NCBI GenBank assembly: GCA_008501635.1
Contig: QQUJ01000022.1
Span: 62,001 to 126,000, forward strand
DNA from: Pseudomonadota bacterium
GTDB lineage: Bacteria > Pseudomonadota > Gammaproteobacteria > QQUJ01
DNA: 64,000 nucleotides
Direction of reading: 5' to 3'
The notes beneath the pieces were generated by a model. The model was given only the letters and a program-made list of their open reading frames with translations. It did no database searches and had not been told where the DNA came from. Shown one piece after another: positions 56,936 to 64,000 of this stretch (positions are counted from its first letter, which is position 1; each line of letters begins with the position of its first letter). The position numbers and the translations under genes are program-made.

Positions 56936-58720
56936 ATGAATGTCCCCCGATTGAACATACCAGTGCGGAAGCCAGGCTCCGAAAACACGCTTCCCACACA
57001 ATTGAACCGCATCCCCCAGTGGCTGGAGAGCCTACCGGTTGCCAATACCGCAGAGGCCACCTCCCGCCTCCTGACCCTGCTGCAGCGGCTCAACCATACC
57101 GCGGTAAGTGCAACCGACCGGGAGGCGGTACTGACCCAGTGCGAACCCCTGGTAGCGAACCTGATCGCAGCTCTTTGCAGGCAACCCCAGCGCACCGCTT
57201 TCCCAATGACCGCAAAACCGGCGCAGACTGCCACTCTGGTCGGCGATTTGCTGCGCACGCTCGCCACCGCCTATAAGATCATCGTCGTCGAACTCGCCAA
57301 CGCCCGGCTCGTGCCAGGAAAAAAGGGCCGCCTCCGCACCGCAACGCATAAGGCCAGTCACTATCTGGCTGAGTTGGTAGTCCATAGCTACAGCTGTTAC
57401 GCACCGGTGCAGGAAGGGATATGGAGCGATATCCATCAGCTCTTTGCCTTTGCCCGCGACGAGGGATATCACAACCCGGAGTCGATGGCCGATGAGATCA
57501 CCCACCTCTACCTCACTATCTCGCTGTTGGCACTCTCCAACCCCTACCAGCTGATGAGCGGTGAAGCGCGCAAAGTCTACCAGTGGCTCAATGACTGGGC
57601 GCCGCAAGCAACGCTCACTCAGATGGCAGGCCCACGCCCACCCGAGGGCGTGTACTACGTCGATCTGGCGACCGATGCGCCCCCGCGCTATGCGCTGAGT
57701 GCGGACAATCCGGATATCGAGGACGCTTACGCCTTTGGGCTGGATGGTTTGCTGCGGCAGATTTCGTTGCGCCTCAAAGAGATCATTGCCGCGGGGGATC
57801 TCGCGAATTCGCGCGCATCACGTCAGGAACGCGACCTCCTGTTGCGCTTGGAGCGGGCGTGGACGGTACGCAGACGGCGTCGGTTTCCGCGTACCCAGCA
57901 TCTCTCGGAGATCACCCTGGCCAGTTCGCTGAGCGCCTGCCACTATTACATCAGCGCCGAGCAACCCTTTGAGCCCGAAAGGACCGAGCTGGAGATTCGC
58001 CAAAAGAGCAGCAGCAACCTGGAATTGGTACCCGAAGATTTTCAACCGTGGCGTCAAGACGGCTTTACAGACCACAAGGACAGGTTGAGTTCGGGAAATC
58101 ATGGCGCAAGCTATACGGCGCGCGATCGATCGTCGGACGTCTGGCATCAGATCTACGTCACCAAGAACCGCGAGCCCGATGAGTCACCCGCCGATCCGGC
58201 CTTTCCTGCCGCACCGTTGTTTCAATTGGATGAAAGCGTCGGTGGATTGTGCGTACGCTGCAGCCCCAGCTCGCCGCTGAAGCTTCAGGTAGGCGAGCTC
58301 GTGGTCTACGAAATCGGCCCGCTCCGCGACCCTGCCAACTGGCGGGTGGGTGCGATCCGCTGGCTCCTACAGCGCAAGGATGGAGACCTGGAGATCGGTA
58401 TCAAGCGGCTTTCGCGAAACGCCCTGGCCGTCGCTACGCGCTCGGTCCAGGGCGTTGGCAAGGGCGGTGGATTTTTTCGCTCGCTCCTGATACCGCGCGC
58501 AGATCCACGCGAGAAGGCCACGGCGATTATCGTACCGGCCGGTGTCTATGATGTCGGCAGTTTACTCGCGTTGGAGATGGGCGATGTGATAATCCACATC
58601 AGTTTGACCAAGATGCTCGAAACCACCGGCAGTTATACCGTCTTCGCGTTTCGCCTGGCCGAAGCACCGGGTGAACTGATCCGCCGCAGCGCCGCCGATC
58701 CGGTCCGCAAGGTTCCCTGA
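56936..58720 (+). CDS. Unknown 594-residue cytoplasmic protein
   Basis: I cannot assign it with certainty. There is no signal or membrane segment. Residues ~25-240 are mainly helical with Ala/Leu-rich blocks (RLLTLLQRLNHTAVSATDRE, ATLVGDLLRTLATAYKIIVV). From ~430 there is a beta-rich part: LFQLDESVGGLCVRCSPSSP, VGELVVYEIGPLRDPANWRV and GAIRWLLQRKDGDLEIGIKR. The last two look like a PilZ-related barrel, without the RxxxR motif, which is a guess. It follows the RND pump by 91 bases on the same strand and precedes the phoU remnant. No strong ribosome-binding site. Confidence 0.55.
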   Translation: MNVPRLNIPVRKPGSENTLPTQLNRIPQWLESLPVANTAEATSRLLTLLQRLNHTAVSATDREAVLTQCEPLVANLIAALCRQPQRTAFPMTAKPAQTATLVGDLLRTLATAYKIIVVELANARLVPGKKGRLRTATHKASHYLAELVVHSYSCYAPVQEGIWSDIHQLFAFARDEGYHNPESMADEITHLYLTISLLALSNPYQLMSGEARKVYQWLNDWAPQATLTQMAGPRPPEGVYYVDLATDAPPRYALSADNPDIEDAYAFGLDGLLRQISLRLKEIIAAGDLANSRASRQERDLLLRLERAWTVRRRRRFPRTQHLSEITLASSLSACHYYISAEQPFEPERTELEIRQKSSSNLELVPEDFQPWRQDGFTDHKDRLSSGNHGASYTARDRSSDVWHQIYVTKNREPDESPADPAFPAAPLFQLDESVGGLCVRCSPSSPLKLQVGELVVYEIGPLRDPANWRVGAIRWLLQRKDGDLEIGIKRLSRNALAVATRSVQGVGKGGGFFRSLLIPRADPREKATAIIVPAGVYDVGSLLALEMGDVIIHISLTKMLETTGSYTVFAFRLAEAPGELIRRSAADPVRKVP

Positions 58721-58726
58721 GCGCAC

Positions 58727-59081
58727 TCACTCGTGGGCGCGAACGATCGCCTCGACCTTGTCGAGTGAGGTATGGCGGATGTCTTTTCCCCCTGCCGGAT
58801 GGATGATGTACTCGCGGATATTGCGTGCATGATCCCCAATGCACTCCAGTGCGCGTGCCAACCAGATGATATCCAGGCAACGGCCACGGGTGCGTTGATC
58901 CTCCATCATGAAGGTGATCGCCTGACGCATAATGGCCCCCTATTCACGATCGATCTGCCGCTCGCTCCTCACCACGGCCAAGGCGGCCACCGCATCGATG
59001 CCCGCGATGCGCTCGGCGTCATCGCCGATACGCTTCCAATCGGTAATGGCCTTGATCACGGCCAACACCAGATGTGGGCAA
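58727..59081 (-). pseudogene. phoU: Remnant of phosphate regulator PhoU
   Basis: On the minus strand: HLVLAVIKAITDWKRIGDDA, ERIAGIDAVAALAVVRSERQ, IDRE, a TAG at 58940-58942, then GAIMRQAITFMMEDQRTRGR and CLDIIWLARALECIGDHARN, IREYIIHPAGGKDIRHT. This is the C-terminal half of PhoU with the tyrosine of REYEAIMR changed to an amber codon. About 60 residues between the two blocks are missing, as is everything N-terminal. Upstream the frame has stops. Confidence 0.85.
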
Positions 59082-59200
59082 TGACATTATCAGCACTTGT
59101 TTTCAGCCATATGACACGGCAGTCCTCGAGATTCGCTGTCGCAGCGGGTGATATACTGCGCCGCTACCCAAATTGAACCGCAATCTAAAAGCAAGCATTT

Positions 59201-59878
59201 ATGGCCTCCAACTACTTTAGTCGACTGTTCGGCAAATCGCCCGTCAGCCCGCTGCAGCGCCATATGGAGAAAGTGTGCGCCTGCGTCGAAGAGCTGATTC
59301 CCTATTTTGAAGCCGTGCTGGCTGAGGACTGGCCCGCCGTCGAAGAACGCTACAACCTGATCTCCCAACGCGAAGAAGAGGCCGACACGCTTAAAAAGGA
59401 GCTGCGTCTGCAGCTGCCCAAAGGGATGATGCTGCCGGTATCACGCCGCGACCTGCTGGAAGTGCTCACGATGCAGGACAAGATCGCCAATAAAGCCAAA
59501 GACATCGCGGGGATAATTTTGGGTCGCAAGATGGTGATACCGCCCTCCGTGGCGGGACTGATGCGCGAGTTCGTGCAACGTTCGGTTGACGCGGCCTCCC
59601 AGGCCCAGCGCGCCATCAACGAACTCGACGAACTGGTCGAAACCGGCTTCCGCGGTCATGAGGTGGACATTGTCGAATCCATGCTCAAAGAGCTCGATCG
59701 CGTCGAGAGCGACACCGACACGATCCAGATCCAGGTGCGCGCCGAGCTGTACAAGATCGAGGATACCTGGCCGCCGGTAAAGGTGATGTTCCTCTATCAG
59801 ATCATCGACTGGATTGGCGATCTGGGCGACCGCGCGCAACGCGTGGGTAGTCGTCTCCAACTCATGCTGGCACGCTGA
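59201..59878 (+). CDS. DUF47 (TIGR00153) PhoU-like protein
   Basis: 225 residues. FSRLFGKSPVSPLQRHMEKV, EVLTMQDKIANKAKDIAGIIL and DWIGDLGDRAQRVGSRLQLM are typical of the DUF47/TIGR00153 family of six-helix PhoU-like proteins that accompany Pit transporters. The pairing with pit, 12 bases downstream, is conserved. It likely modulates phosphate uptake; mechanism unknown. Confidence 0.93.
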   Translation: MASNYFSRLFGKSPVSPLQRHMEKVCACVEELIPYFEAVLAEDWPAVEERYNLISQREEEADTLKKELRLQLPKGMMLPVSRRDLLEVLTMQDKIANKAKDIAGIILGRKMVIPPSVAGLMREFVQRSVDAASQAQRAINELDELVETGFRGHEVDIVESMLKELDRVESDTDTIQIQVRAELYKIEDTWPPVKVMFLYQIIDWIGDLGDRAQRVGSRLQLMLAR

Positions 59879-59890
59879 CGGAGAACGACC

Positions 59891-61141
59891 ATGGAACACG
59901 ATGTCGCTCTTCTTGTCCTCGCAGGAGTATTCGGCTTGTTCATGGCCTGGGGCATTGGCGCCAATGATGTCGCCAACGCCATGGGCACCTCGGTGGGTTC
60001 CAAGGCGGTCACTATCAGGCAGGCCGTGATCATTGCCGCCGTATTCGAATTCGCGGGGGCGTTTCTCGCCGGCGGGCAGGTCACCGCCACCATCCGCCAG
60101 AGTATCGTCGATGCCAGCCTGTTCGTTGACCAACCCGAATTATTGGTCTTCGGCATGCTGGCTGCGCTGTTGGCAGCGGGCATCTGGTTACTGGTGGCCA
60201 CGCGTTTCGGATGGCCCGTTTCCACGACCCACTCCATTGTCGGCGCGGTGGTGGGGTTTGCAGCGGTCGGAGTAGGTATCGAGGCGGTTAAATGGGGGAA
60301 GATCATCTCCATCGCCATGAGCTGGGTGATCTCGCCGCTGATGGCGGGAACCATCGCCTTTCTGCTCTTCACCAGCGTGCAACGCCTGATACTGGAAACC
60401 GAAGACCCGCTGCGCAACGCCCGTCGATACGCGCCCGGTTACATCTTTCTGGTCGGATTCGTCATTGCCCTGGTGACCCTGCTCAAGGGACTCAAGCACA
60501 TCGGCTTGCACCTTTCGAGTGCCGAGTCCTATACCCTGGCTGTGGTAGTGGGTGTTGCCGTCGCTATCGTCGGTCACATCGCGATCAAGCGCCTGAAGAT
60601 CGATCCCAGCGCGGATCGCGCGTTTCACTTCACCAATGTCGAGAAGGTATTCGGCGTGCTGATGATAGTCACGGCCTGCGCCATGGCTTTTGCTCACGGT
60701 TCCAACGATGTTGCCAATGCCATCGGCCCGGTGGCAGCGGTGGTGAGCATCATTCAAAGCGGGCAAGTGGGCTCGGAGGCCAGGCTCAGCACCTGGATAC
60801 TGCTGCTCGGCGGGGGCGGCATCGTGCTGGGGCTCATCACCTACGGTCAGCGCGTCATCGCTACAATGGGTAGCGGCATTACCGATCTCACCCCAAGCCG
60901 TGGATTTGCTGCCACCTTGGCCGCGGCCATCACCGTCGTCTTGGCTTCAGGTACAGGGCTTCCCATCTCCACCACGCACACCCTGGTGGGGGGCGTACTG
61001 GGCGTCGGCATGGCCCGCGGAATCGGGGCGCTCAATATGCGGGTAGTACGCATGATCTTCATGTCGTGGATCGTGACTTTGCCGGCCGGCGCCATCCTGG
61101 CGGTGCTCTTCTTTTACATCCTCAAGGGGATATTCAGCTAG
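59891..61141 (+). CDS. Low-affinity inorganic phosphate transporter (Pit)
   Basis: 416 residues with about ten helices. The two signature repeats GIGANDVANAMGTSVGSKAV and AHGSNDVANAIGPVAAVVSI of the PiT family are intact, as are the paired PVSTTHSIVGAVVG and LPISTTHTLVGGVLG. It imports phosphate as metal-phosphate with protons through the inner membrane. Downstream of DUF47. Confidence 0.95.
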   Translation: MEHDVALLVLAGVFGLFMAWGIGANDVANAMGTSVGSKAVTIRQAVIIAAVFEFAGAFLAGGQVTATIRQSIVDASLFVDQPELLVFGMLAALLAAGIWLLVATRFGWPVSTTHSIVGAVVGFAAVGVGIEAVKWGKIISIAMSWVISPLMAGTIAFLLFTSVQRLILETEDPLRNARRYAPGYIFLVGFVIALVTLLKGLKHIGLHLSSAESYTLAVVVGVAVAIVGHIAIKRLKIDPSADRAFHFTNVEKVFGVLMIVTACAMAFAHGSNDVANAIGPVAAVVSIIQSGQVGSEARLSTWILLLGGGGIVLGLITYGQRVIATMGSGITDLTPSRGFAATLAAAITVVLASGTGLPISTTHTLVGGVLGVGMARGIGALNMRVVRMIFMSWIVTLPAGAILAVLFFYILKGIFS

Positions 61142-61266
61142 TCGGCCGTCGCGCTCAGGGGACGTTTCAAGCGCTGCGCAGTTCGCTGTCCACGCCAGGC
61201 AAGCACTGCGATTGATCCACTTCCCGCACAAAGGTGTGGCGTCCGCCGCTCATCAGTTGCGCACCC

Positions 61267-61751
61267 TCACACACGTCGCTCTGCCTTGTCGGTATGGCCA
61301 CTGGCGACAGAGATGGCAACCCACCCCCCCTCGGCATCCAAGTGCGACGGCAGCAACAGATCCTCCGGCAGTCGCTCCATGCGACGCGACCGCTGTTCCA
61401 TGATCTGGAATAGCACCTTACGCTTGGTGGGAGGCAGCTTGTCCTCCGTTTCGCTCAGGGTTTCGAGGTAGCCGCGGATTTCATCATGCTCCTCGACGCA
61501 CGCCGTGAGCATCATGACGGGCACCTCGCGAATCAGCCCTTCACGACGCAGGCGCCGGACAAACTCCAGTCCGCTGACACCGGCAGCATCCCATCCAGAA
61601 GAATCAGATCGGGGAGCCGGTCATTGATCTTCTCCCGCGCCAACGTGGCATTATCGGCTTCGTCAACTTCGAGCCCCGCCTGTTCCAGGGCGAGAGCGGT
61701 CATGGCGCCTATGGCTGCTTCGTCTTCGACGATCAAGACCCGAGTCATCAT
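61267..61751 (-). pseudogene. Broken PhoB-like response regulator remnant
   Basis: The start MMTRVLIVEDEAAIGAMTAL, then ALEQAGLEVDEADNATLARE and LPDLILLDGMLP, is a receiver domain of PhoB type. Near 61585 the frame is lost; a second frame continues with VSGLEFVRRLRREGLIREVP and VMMLTACVEEHDEIRG. The lysine motif and the DNA-binding domain are missing. What follows (LETLSETEDKLPPTKRKVLF...LPEDLLLPSHLDAEGGWVAI) belongs to something else and is unknown. Other short frames up to 61142 hold no identifiable gene. Confidence 0.7.
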
Positions 61752-61846
61752 CGAAAACCCTCTCTTTCAGCGTTGTTGCGCGCGGATTACAACAAGGAAC
61801 TATGACAGAGGGATGACAGGGCTGTTGCAGCCCGGTGGAGCAACGA

Positions 61847-62869
61847 CTAACGATTGCCCTCTTCCGTGGGGCCCTTTTTGACATCCGCAGCATCACTGCC
61901 CATGTCTCCGAGTTCGTTCAGCTCATCTTCGATGCCCACCTGAGTGTAGCGTTTTTCATCTTCCGCGGTCGGCTCGCGGCCCTCGGCACGCGCCAACTCC
62001 TCGGCCAAATCCTTACGATTTCGGGGATGGTTGGCTGCATCGAGATCCTCCACCACGCCGGTATCGACTACCGCATCCGGTGAAAGGTCGTCATCGGGCT
62101 CTTCCTCACTCGCGTCATCGGCCTCCTTGGGTTCGTAGAAGCGCGCGAACAGCACACCCAGTTCGAACAGCACCCACATGGGCAATGCCAGCAAGGTCTG
62201 CGAGATAACATCGGGCGGCGTCAGCAGCATCCCGATCACGAAGGCACCGACAATGATGTAGGGTCGCTTGGCCAACAGGCTTTTGCGGGTCGTTGCGCCC
62301 GTCCACACCAGCACGATGGTGGCGATGGGAACCTCGAAGGCCACGCCGAACGCGAAGAAAATGGTGAGCACAAAGTCGAGATAGCGGTTGATATCGGTCA
62401 TCATCTCGACGCCCACCGGCGCCACGCTGGTCATGAACGCAAAAACCAGCGGGAAGACGACAAAGTATGCGAACGCGATGCCGAGGTAGAACAGAACCGA
62501 GCTGGTTGCCAGCAACGGCACAATCAGACGTTTTTCGTGGAGATAGAGGCCAGGCGCCACGAAAGACCACATCTGGTAAAGAATCCACGGCATGGTGATG
62601 AAGATCGCCCCCACCATGGCGAGCTTGAACGGCGTTAGAAACGGGGTCGCCACGTCGATGGCGATCATGGTGCTGCCTTCGGGCAGATGTCGGAGCAGCG
62701 GGCCCGCGACGAACGTGTAGATCTCGTTGGCGAAAGGGTAAACGCCGATAAAGACGATGAAAACGCCGATCAGCGCACGCATCAAACGATCACGCAGCTC
62801 CACCAGGTGGGAGAGGAAAGGTTGCTCGGTTTCCGGTTCTTTCTCCGGCGGCGTTGACTTCTTGCTCAT
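61847..62869 (-). CDS. tatC: Sec-independent translocase subunit TatC, long tail
   Basis: 340 residues. Six-helix TatC core (1-250): the N-terminal FLSHLVELRDRLMRALIGVF with the conserved Glu, FVAPGLYLHEKRLIVPLLAT, PYIIVGAFVIGMLLTPPDVI. After the core there is a charged tail of ~90 residues (acidic, then EELARAEGREPTAEDEKRYT and a short end) that standard TatC lacks. It recognises twin-arginine signal peptides. Start overlaps tatB by four bases (ATGA). Confidence 0.96.
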   Translation of the reverse strand: MSKKSTPPEKEPETEQPFLSHLVELRDRLMRALIGVFIVFIGVYPFANEIYTFVAGPLLRHLPEGSTMIAIDVATPFLTPFKLAMVGAIFITMPWILYQMWSFVAPGLYLHEKRLIVPLLATSSVLFYLGIAFAYFVVFPLVFAFMTSVAPVGVEMMTDINRYLDFVLTIFFAFGVAFEVPIATIVLVWTGATTRKSLLAKRPYIIVGAFVIGMLLTPPDVISQTLLALPMWVLFELGVLFARFYEPKEADDASEEEPDDDLSPDAVVDTGVVEDLDAANHPRNRKDLAEELARAEGREPTAEDEKRYTQVGIEDELNELGDMGSDAADVKKGPTEEGNR

Positions 62870-63219
62870 TCGATCGGATCGGAAGCGGATTTGGGCTTGG
62901 CGGTTGTTTCGGTTTCCGACGATGGCGCCTCGTCCAGCCCCTTTTCGGGCCCGGGATCACCGTCAAAGTCGATGGTCTTGCTGGTCTCTTGAACAAAGTC
63001 CTGCAACTCGGGCATGTCGGCACGTTTGTCCATCATCGCTTTGAGCTCTTCGGCTTTGAGTTCACGGTCAATATCGGCCTTGACCGAGGAGAGCACCTGG
63101 CGCGCCTTGCCCGCCCACAGACCCACGGTGCGCGCCGCACGCGGCAGGCGCTCCGGGCCGAGTACAATCAGCGCCACTATAAAAATGAGGGAAAGCTCCC
63201 AAAAGCCGACATCGAACAT
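62866..63219 (-). CDS. tatB: Twin-arginine translocase subunit TatB
   Basis: 117 residues. An N-terminal membrane helix (MFDVGFWELSLIFIVALIVL) with the Glu and the GPERLP hinge, an amphipathic helix, then an extended charged tail. Its tail is rich in Glu and Lys. It forms the receptor with TatC. Sits between tatA and tatC. Confidence 0.94.
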   Translation of the reverse strand: MFDVGFWELSLIFIVALIVLGPERLPRAARTVGLWAGKARQVLSSVKADIDRELKAEELKAMMDKRADMPELQDFVQETSKTIDFDGDPGPEKGLDEAPSSETETTAKPKSASDPIE

Positions 63220-63284
63220 CGTGTGAAATTCCGCTGGCTAACCGACCGGCGCGGTGGGCATCGCCACCGCCCCAGTGCGAAGAA

Positions 63285-63518
63285 TCAGGCGCGATCCTTG
63301 TCTTTTGACTCCACCGTTTCTTCGGCAGTGTCTTCGGTCTGTTCCAGCTTTTCCGCGTCGTTCTCCTTGCTGGCTTCCTCGCCCTCTTTGACCGCTTTAC
63401 GGAAGCTCTTGATGGAGGAACCCAGGTCACCGCCCAGATTGCGCAGCTTCTTGGTGCCAAATAACAACAGCACGATTACCAGAACGATGAGTAACTGCCA
63501 AATACTGATGCCGCCCAT
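63285..63518 (-). CDS. tatA: Twin-arginine translocase subunit TatA
   Basis: 77 residues. [40 protein letters not shown] is the standard TatA helix-hinge-amphipathic helix, followed by a charged tail. It forms the pore for folded proteins. First of the three tat genes. Confidence 0.95.
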   Translation of the reverse strand: MGGISIWQLLIVLVIVLLLFGTKKLRNLGGDLGSSIKSFRKAVKEGEEASKENDAEKLEQTEDTAEETVESKDKDRA

Positions 63519-63629
63519 TATTGAAGCCTCTCCACTTTGAAAACCAAAACTTATGCCGCAATCACCTTAAGAGAGATTGCGACCCGTGATTCGTTTGCGC
63601 TGCTCCGCGACCCGACCAAGGGCGCGAAC

Positions 63630-63977
63630 TCAGCCGCTTTCGTCGGAACTGCGCCGTGCCTTCTCCACCAGCCCGGACAAACCCATGCGGCGCTCCAGCT
63701 CGGCAAGCACCTCCGCGGGCCCGACACCCAGATGGGCAAGCATAACCAAGCTATGAAACCACAAATCGGCCGTTTCATAAACGATCGCTACCCGATCTCC
63801 ATCTTTAGCGGCCAGGACCGTTTCCGTGGCCTCTTCACCAATCTTCTTGAGAATGGCGTCGAGTCCCTGGTCGTAGAGTTTGGCGACGTAGGAACTTCCG
63901 GGATCGGCACCCTTACGCTGCTCGAGCACCTCGGCCAGTTTTTCCAGGATATCCGCCATGGGGGGGTCGTTAGTCAT
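63630..63977 (-). CDS. hisE: Phosphoribosyl-ATP pyrophosphatase HisE
   Basis: 115 residues. [52 protein letters not shown] and [18 protein letters not shown] match HisE with its metal-binding Glu/Asp. It hydrolyses phosphoribosyl-ATP in histidine synthesis. The ATG at 63977 overlaps the hisF stop (ATGA), which supports that start over the ATG at 63959. Confidence 0.95.
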   Translation of the reverse strand: MTNDPPMADILEKLAEVLEQRKGADPGSSYVAKLYDQGLDAILKKIGEEATETVLAAKDGDRVAIVYETADLWFHSLVMLAHLGVGPAEVLAELERRMGLSGLVEKARRSSDESG

Positions 63978-64000
63978 AACCGCACCTGGATACCCGCCGC
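63974..64000 (-). CDS. hisF: Last codons of hisF (partial)
   Basis: The final nine codons in frame read AAGIQVRL and a TGA. This C-terminus fits imidazole glycerol phosphate synthase HisF and the position immediately before hisE is standard for the his operon. The gene runs off the window. Confidence 0.65.
   Translation of the reverse strand, partial: AAGIQVRL

Overview
The window looks like chromosomal DNA from a GC-rich gammaproteobacterium. Three things support this. One is the gene order: ftsY-ftsE-ftsX-rpoH, tsaD divergent from rpsU-yqeY-dnaG-rpoD, and hisE-tatA-tatB-tatC. Another is an RpoH with the diagnostic RpoH box. The third is the close similarity of the recognisable proteins to gammaproteobacterial families. 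Several members (MASE1 kinase with FixJ-type regulator, DUF211, MidA-type methyltransferase, pteridine reductase beside folK/folB) would fit the Chromatiales-like part of the class, but I cannot name a genus.

Layout. 1-3300 is repeat-rich and almost gene-free: five copies of a ~145 bp nested palindrome on a ~253 bp period, split by a 1.9 kb segment with a hemerythrin-like gene and gene debris. 3300-7700 is less GC-rich and holds three exported proteins of unknown function, the middle one flanked by inverted-repeat elements, then a formylglycine-generating-enzyme remnant. 7900-23500 is a stress locus: P2A-type cation ATPase, VIT-like membrane protein, DUF211, a broken phosphoribosyltransferase, CBS, Hsp20, DUF2934, three consecutive PilZ proteins, a degenerate ferritin-like protein, a FixJ-type response regulator with a MASE1-GAF-PAS kinase, a second PAS kinase and a second VIT-like protein. 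24000-31600 holds a PmtA-like methyltransferase, dadA-ridA divergent from lrp, oxyR, an OsmC protein and ggt.

31600-51800 is core genome: ferredoxin, coaD, rsmD, an M16 peptidase pair, ftsYEX, rpoH, cca, uppP, folate genes (pteridine reductase, folK, folB), plsY, tsaD, rpsU, yqeY, dnaG, rpoD and a CAU-anticodon tRNA best read as tRNA-Ile2. 51800-64000 holds a YfaZ-like outer-membrane protein, an RND efflux pair, an unknown 594-residue protein, remnants of phoU and of a PhoB-like regulator on either side of an intact DUF47-Pit phosphate transporter pair, tatABC, hisE and the last codons of hisF.

How it works together. The stress locus has a gene content reminiscent of hypoxia/dormancy regulons (Hsp20, CBS, P2A ATPase, phosphoribosyltransferase under a GAF-sensor two-component system), and two of its intergenic regions share a 14-base motif. 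rpoH carries a perfect CIRCE operator over its likely promoter, which suggests HrcA controls the sigma-32 gene. A 39 bp nested dyad lies between dadA and lrp. At least five pseudogenes (a DHFR/RibD-C-family protein, a formylglycine-generating-enzyme-like protein, the phosphoribosyltransferase, phoU and phoB-like) show active gene loss, or in part sequencing error.
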